A stretch of DNA of 64,000 nt, from contig NC_039517.1 of NCBI RefSeq assembly GCF_003672135.1, positions 372,001-436,000 on the forward strand, in the 5' to 3' direction. How positions within the stretch are numbered: the first letter of the stretch is position 1; each line of letters opens with the position of its first letter. This document shows positions 59,901 through 64,000 of this stretch, piece after piece. The position numbers were made by a program, and so were the translations under genes. The notes beneath the pieces are model-generated. The model ran no database searches, was not told the origin of the DNA, and saw only the letters and a list, made by a program, of their open reading frames with translations. This stretch comes from Ooceraea biroi (Eukaryota > Arthropoda > Insecta > Hymenoptera > Formicidae).

Positions 59901-62546
59901 TCCATTTGTTTCCGTGGATTTTGAGGAATTTGGTCCTCCTAGTTTGTTTTCTCAACAATCGCGCAATTTCCTGCGTCTTCGCACTGAAGTTACACGGCTC
60001 GCGTTACAGTCGCCTGTTCCGTGCTCGCGATTCGTTACATGAATCTCATTTTTCTCTTACATTTCGCCGTAGTAACATGCTCGTTGCGCGAGTACAGAAT
60101 CTCAGTTTGCGGCAATAAATCCGACGATAGCGTTTGCGTCTCAGAAAGTCGACGGTCCAGGAAGCCTGGGAAGCCTTCTTCCGTCTGGACCGTTCCCTTT
60201 CGATGTACTTTTCATGTCATTTATCGGTTTCCTCGCGTAATCGTTTACGGTAAATCGTGCACAGTGGAACGTATGATAATGTAGTGCAATTAGACGATAG
60301 TGTATCAGCAGTATGTACATTCGACGATAACGTATTTTTGGCACTTTGATAAAACTCGGAAATGTATATGTAAACGCGTATGACAACCGACTGCATAATT
60401 ATCGCACAATTATCGCTCTCTCACTGCATAGCAGTGTCGTTTTTTTTAATACTCTATCGAATCGGCGTTCTACACACGCACGTACACGCAATCATTACAC
60501 ATGTCAACCCTTTACCGCACCGCGTGCCATAAGTCCCACTTTTCCATCAATAATTTACCAGTGCAGCCGGACTTGCGGCTGTCCCACATCGCATCAGTCA
60601 GTCAATCATTCATTCGTTCATTCGTCTCGCTCGATTTACGCGTTCGAAGCTGCTGTTTGTACTTTTCCTTCATGTTAGCGAAGACGTAGCTTTATTAGCG
60701 TTACGCCAAATCGGGCAAATTGTGCGCATCGTGTCCCTGTTAACGTTTTACAGAAGCAGATCGTGCCGAAGAAATAAGCTGCTGAGTTTACTTGCACGCT
60801 GAAGCTAACGTGAACATGATCAATCGCGACTGAAGAGCATTAGAGCATTTCTTCCCCTTCGTTCGATCAAAGTTCATTGTCCTTTGCGCGAGACAGAGAG
60901 AAAATTCGCAAAGGAAATTGGCGAGATTTGTTTTTATCGCTTTTATCATCCGAAAATGCGGCGAAGGGTTGAACGATCACCGAGTCTGAGTGATTCATCA
61001 GCGCGATTTGTAAGATCAAGCCATTGTAAACTCTGAGCAAGCTGTCGAGCCGACTCGTCCGAGTCACTTTGTCATTTCTCTTCTGTTAGACCTTCTCGTA
61101 GCCGCGCATTGCGATGAAGTCGCTCGCGTAAGCATGATTAGACGTTCCGTTTGGATCGTTCGCGTCGGGAATGATTCCAAAGAGAGGACGGAGACAGCTT
61201 GGTAGAGGACATTAACTGCCTATTACTAATACTTATACATTGTTAATTTTTCATTGATCCCTTTTTTCGCAAATAAACGCAATGCTTACCTAAAATTACT
61301 TACTAACCGTTTCCACACAGGTGTCATATTTTTTTGTAATTTTTTCGCTTACCTGTATTTTTTGTGCGAGCGTTTCGCGAGGCAGCGAGGGAAATTCGTG
61401 ATCGCGTTTGCGAGGAAGAGGACACGGATGGAGCACATCGTTGAAAGATGCAAAAGGGCGCAGTGCAAATGCAATGGGAGGTGGACGCGGTTTTCCCTCG
61501 CTCGCTTTTCATCTTGCGTGTTACGGTTCGCCGTGTAATGTTTCATCGTTGTCCTCGCGCGTGTGTCGTCACTTTAAAAGATCTCGCTTCTCGCGAGATG
61601 ACTTCTCGTTGCGACGCAATGTAAAAGTCCGCAAGTAGATATTTTTCTTCTTTTGCCATTCCATTTTGCATCCGAGCTCGTTATTAAAGTGACGACACGT
61701 TCGCGTGTTCTCAATTCTGTGTCATGTATCCCTATCTTACGTAAACGTCGGAGAGTATCGGTATCACGTGAAATATCAAATTATCTCGGAACGCGAGACG
61801 CAGATACCTGACAACGGGGGACAAGCAAAAGTTAAAACGCAAAAACGGAAACGACGACAAGACACACACACAGTGACGCCAACACGTAATTCCCGGATAC
61901 ACACGTGAGACTCGCATGTGCTCGTTGGCCGCGCGAGAGAGAGAGGTGGACTCGAAGCATGGTTTTTTCGCATGGATAGATTTTTTTTTATTACACAAAA
62001 TCCGTGACCGTAAACCGTTTGCGGTGCCTGAGGTGCCGTCTGCCGCTTTAGACGGTTTAGTTTTGTTTTTTCTGAGTGTGTCGGCGCTTTTGAGAATCTT
62101 TCCCGAATGAATCACCCTCGAGATCTGCAAGATCGAGGTAACACGTTAAACGACAATCGAACAACCGAAGTCTCCCTCGCTCGCGAGGTTCGTAAGAACA
62201 GTGCTGCGTAAAGAGAAACAGGGAGAGAGAGTTTCCTCTCGTGATGTAAGTAACACAGGTGGTAACATGAGCATTACATAACAATATTAATGTTATTATC
62301 TCACCTTTCCTTTGTCAGAAAAACATCTCGGTATGTAACTTACATACGCGCACGTATGGAAGCTGTCGAGGCATCGGATGATGAAAAACTCACGTAGCAT
62401 GCAATTACCGTCCGACAATCGACCTCCCGATGATTCATTAGCGATCTCATTGGCGCAGCAATAATCGGGTGACTTGATATGGGAATTCTCCTTTCAGGGC
62501 TGTTGATGGTAAAGACAAGAAGAACAAGAAGAAGGGCCTCTTCTAA
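41979..62546 (+). CDS. pnut: Septin, SEPT7/Peanut class
   Basis: Filament-forming septin GTPase, the obligate end/central subunit of septin hetero-oligomers at the cell cortex and cleavage furrow (family knowledge). Coding exons: 41979-42416, 50342-50816, 52428-52635, 52887-53139, 53454-53643, 53838-54003, 56604-56739, 56908-57065, 62498-62546; all junctions are in frame and give 690 residues. Residues 1-270 are a Ser/Gly/Pro/Thr-rich disordered N terminus. A polybasic stretch (YRKAVKKGFEF) precedes the P-loop GESGLGKS (305-312). DTPGFGD (361-367) is G3, AKAD (442-445) is G4, and DLKDVTNNVHYENFR is in the septin-unique element. Residues about 580-675 form a coiled coil rich in Glu/Lys/Arg, and the end is KNKKKGLF, as in SEPT7/Peanut. 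Vertebrate SEPT7 (about 437) and fly Peanut (about 539) are shorter, all of the difference being N-terminal. Starting at Met267 (50702) would give a 424-residue SEPT7-sized protein. Confidence 0.96.
48732..48757. repeat. 26-bp perfect AT palindrome
   Basis: ATTTTAATTTTAA followed by its exact reverse complement with no spacer, in a 100-base AT-only stretch that continues with further partial palindromes (AAATTTAAAATATTTAAATAAATTT and similar). Made only of A and T, so replication slippage is a sufficient explanation. Confidence 0.75.
48880..48977. repeat. Inverted repeat with 17-bp arms
   Basis: GTCCACATTATCGAACT (48880-48896) and AGTTCGATAATGCGGAC (48961-48977) pair at 16 of 17 positions across a 64-base loop. 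Pairing can be extended outward imperfectly (GTTAAACAGA against GCTTAAAGCACG). Mixed composition makes chance less likely than for the AT palindromes nearby. Confidence 0.6.
49637..49654. promoter_or_regulatory. Double ETS site, perfect 18-bp palindrome
   Basis: CACTTCCGG CCGGAAGTG: two head-to-head copies of the CCGGAAGTG motif recognised by ETS-family/GABP factors and typical of TATA-less promoters. It lies 687 bases upstream of the common septin exon at 50342, in sequence that is CpG-rich from about 49620 to 50100 after AT-rich DNA. It is a plausible internal promoter for a short septin transcript. Confidence 0.5.
54894..54904 (+). repeat. Poly-G tract in septin intron, possible G-quadruplex
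   Basis: Eleven consecutive G flanked by GGAAGGAAGGGC and CAAGGGCGAAGG, which supplies four or more G-runs within about 35 bases. It lies in the intron between 54003 and 56604. No coding role. Confidence 0.6.
57066..62497 (+). other. Last septin intron (5.4 kb)
   Basis: Separates the coiled-coil exon (ends 57065, phase 2) from the 49-base terminal exon. It contains a (TG)n run near 58580-58594 and a 9-bp-arm inverted repeat around 59579-59599 (GAAGTGGCC / GGCCACTTC). No exon with good acceptor, donor and coding content was found in it, and no gene was seen on the minus strand. Confidence 0.5.
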
Positions 62547-64000
62547 TCAAATCGAACGGCAGAAAGAAAGAGAGCGGGCGGGGACGTTCCGGTTCCGGCG
62601 TGGTTGTTGGCGTCATTACGGTGACGAAACACCGGGTTAGATAGCTCCGATCGGTCACCTAGGCTCGTACGCGATATGTAGGCGTCCAGCTGAACATTCG
62701 ACCTTCCGATACGCGAGCCTACGGAGACGGCTATTCAGAAAACGCAGATGGCTGGGTAGCCAAGTAGGAAGGACTTCGCGGGTTTTAATTTGGTATTCAG
62801 GGGTCCATCGGACTAGGCGACGTGTGCAAGAGAGTTGACGAAGACTGAAGAACTACGGTTTTGCGAAGGATCAACAGGAGGACCAGCGACAGTCCAACGA
62901 AGCTCTCTGGAGCCGAGGGTCTGATCTTTTCGACTTTCGATCAATCAAAGATCCGACTCGAGAACCTGAAAGAGAGAGTCAGCAATGCAGCGTTGGCTCC
63001 CTCGTCGCGGATCAGCTGCCTGGCGGGTGGTTCCGTTTCGTTTCATTGCCCCAGCATGCTTCGCGCAAAACAAGGAAAAAAAGAAAGGGAGATTCTACGA
63101 CAAGGTGTGTTCGCGCCTGTGCTTTTTCGCGCTTCCTGCTAGTATTCAATCGACGGGGAGAGAGAAAGGGAGACATAGGAGTGCTCAATCGTCCTTTCAC
63201 GACGCTCACCAGCACCGTTCAATCGCCACCGCCATTTACTTACATCAATTGTACAAACGGAAGTAACGAAGCGACACGTAGACGTAAATTTTTGGAGAAC
63301 GCAACTTTCGTACTTTCCTCGGCGCACGAGTTAGCATCGTCTTCAATTTTTTGTATGTTTATGCGTAACAATGGAAGCACTATGTTCGTCGCCCTCTTCG
63401 CCGCCGATCGTGATTATGATCACACGCATTTTGCCATCGACGGAATTCAAAGATCATCGTTATCATCATCGTTATCTTGGAACTGGGACAATCGAGCCTC
63501 TCGCGTTCTGAAACTCATGATGTTAAATTATTCGGCCGATAATTTGTCAAAATTACAATTTTGTGAAATAAATCTGATTTGATACGATTCATGGAAAAAC
63601 GGTCTCAGATGCTTCTGCATTCGCTTCATGCCACTGCAACGACTATCGTAATCAGCCGCAGAGGGAGGATGAACATGATATGCACAAAACAGCGGCCATA
63701 TAAATATATATACATTATATAAATATATATATTTATGTATAAAGCGGGAGGAAGCGTAAGTGTAATTCTAATACATGTACATGTAAGCTGCGCCTCGCGA
63801 CGGGCGCGGGAAATCGATATTACGTTAGGCGATACTTCGTAAGGGCGAATTACTGTATAAATAATGAATTTAGGTGTTGCTCGACTACCGCGATTCAAGA
63901 CGGTGCGCCTTCCCTTCTTTTTGTACGACATCCAAGTCTCATGGGAGCTCTTTCCGCCCTTCTGTATAACTAGAAATTATCGTGACACAAACTTGAATTG
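62547..64000 (+). other. Septin 3' UTR and downstream sequence
   Basis: Follows the TAA at 62544-62546. CpG-rich to about 63200, then AT-richer. A canonical AATAAA lies at 63567-63572; a TA-rich block follows at about 63697-63735. Open frames, including one of 178 codons at 63046-63582, have no recognisable motif and lie where a 3' UTR is expected, so none is called. Confidence 0.5.
63567..63572 (+). terminator. Candidate poly(A) signal of the septin
   Basis: Canonical AATAAA about 1.0 kb after the septin stop codon, followed within 50 bases by T/G-rich sequence. Confidence 0.5.

Noticed and set aside
63046..63582. 178-codon open frame downstream of the septin
   Set aside because: Lies in the expected 3' UTR and overlaps other equally open frames; no motif recognised.
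1..64000. tRNA, rRNA, CRISPR array, bacterial operon or viral insertion
   Set aside because: No A-box/B-box pair with cloverleaf, no spaced direct-repeat array, no ribosome-binding-site-spaced gene clusters and no viral protein motifs were seen.

Overview
This window is eukaryotic nuclear DNA, most likely from a hymenopteran insect and plausibly an ant (inference). The coding regions are cut into many exons by short GT-AG introns. CpG-rich 5' regions alternate with AT-rich spacers, (CT)n/(GA)n runs are frequent, and the proteins match insect/vertebrate FBXO21, SCYL2, a THAP factor and septin-7/Peanut. No bacterial-type operon, CRISPR array, rRNA or tRNA was seen.

Layout. (1) 1-2166: AT-rich spacer and FBXO21 upstream region. 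(2) 2167-5844 (+): FBXO21, nine exons, 639 codons, with F-box, transglutaminase-like (SirB1-type) and YccV/HspQ-type domains. (3) 5845-12229: spacer, then a GC-rich probable promoter and untranslated first exon of the next gene (about 8.2-9.29 kb, ending in a perfect CAG|GTGAGT donor). (4) 12230-26229 (+): SCYL2-type SCY1-like pseudokinase, sixteen coding exons, about 828 residues. A complete but dead 1277-bp mariner transposon (18090-19366) lies antisense in its sixth coding intron. (5) 26230-31404: SCYL2 3' UTR and spacer, with a diverged tandem duplication. (6) 31525-32289 (-): a 254-residue THAP zinc-finger protein with an uninterrupted CDS and a probable intron just before its start codon. 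(7) 32290-33281: compact divergent promoter shared by the THAP gene and the septin. (8) 33269-62546 (+): septin of the SEPT7/Peanut class; the main CDS is 41979-62546 (nine coding exons, 690 residues), with several candidate alternative first exons upstream. (9) 62547-64000: septin 3' UTR with an AATAAA at 63567.

The genes are unrelated housekeeping or cytoskeletal loci: ubiquitin ligase adaptor, membrane-traffic pseudokinase, DNA-binding protein and filament GTPase. They do not form a pathway. I found no clearly new biological system. The most interesting material is the 5' architecture of the septin: at least three upstream coding first exons whose donors all end in phase 0 and so could join the common exon at 50342, plus a perfect 18-bp double-ETS palindrome just before that exon that could drive a short septin. 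Other points of interest are a candidate GC-AG intron, a duplicated mini-exon and a possible retained-intron C terminus in SCYL2, and two inverted-repeat structures (38563-39043 and 48880-48977) that look like small non-autonomous elements.

Exon boundaries were assigned by eye from splice consensus, reading-frame continuity and protein family similarity. No alignment or transcript data were available.
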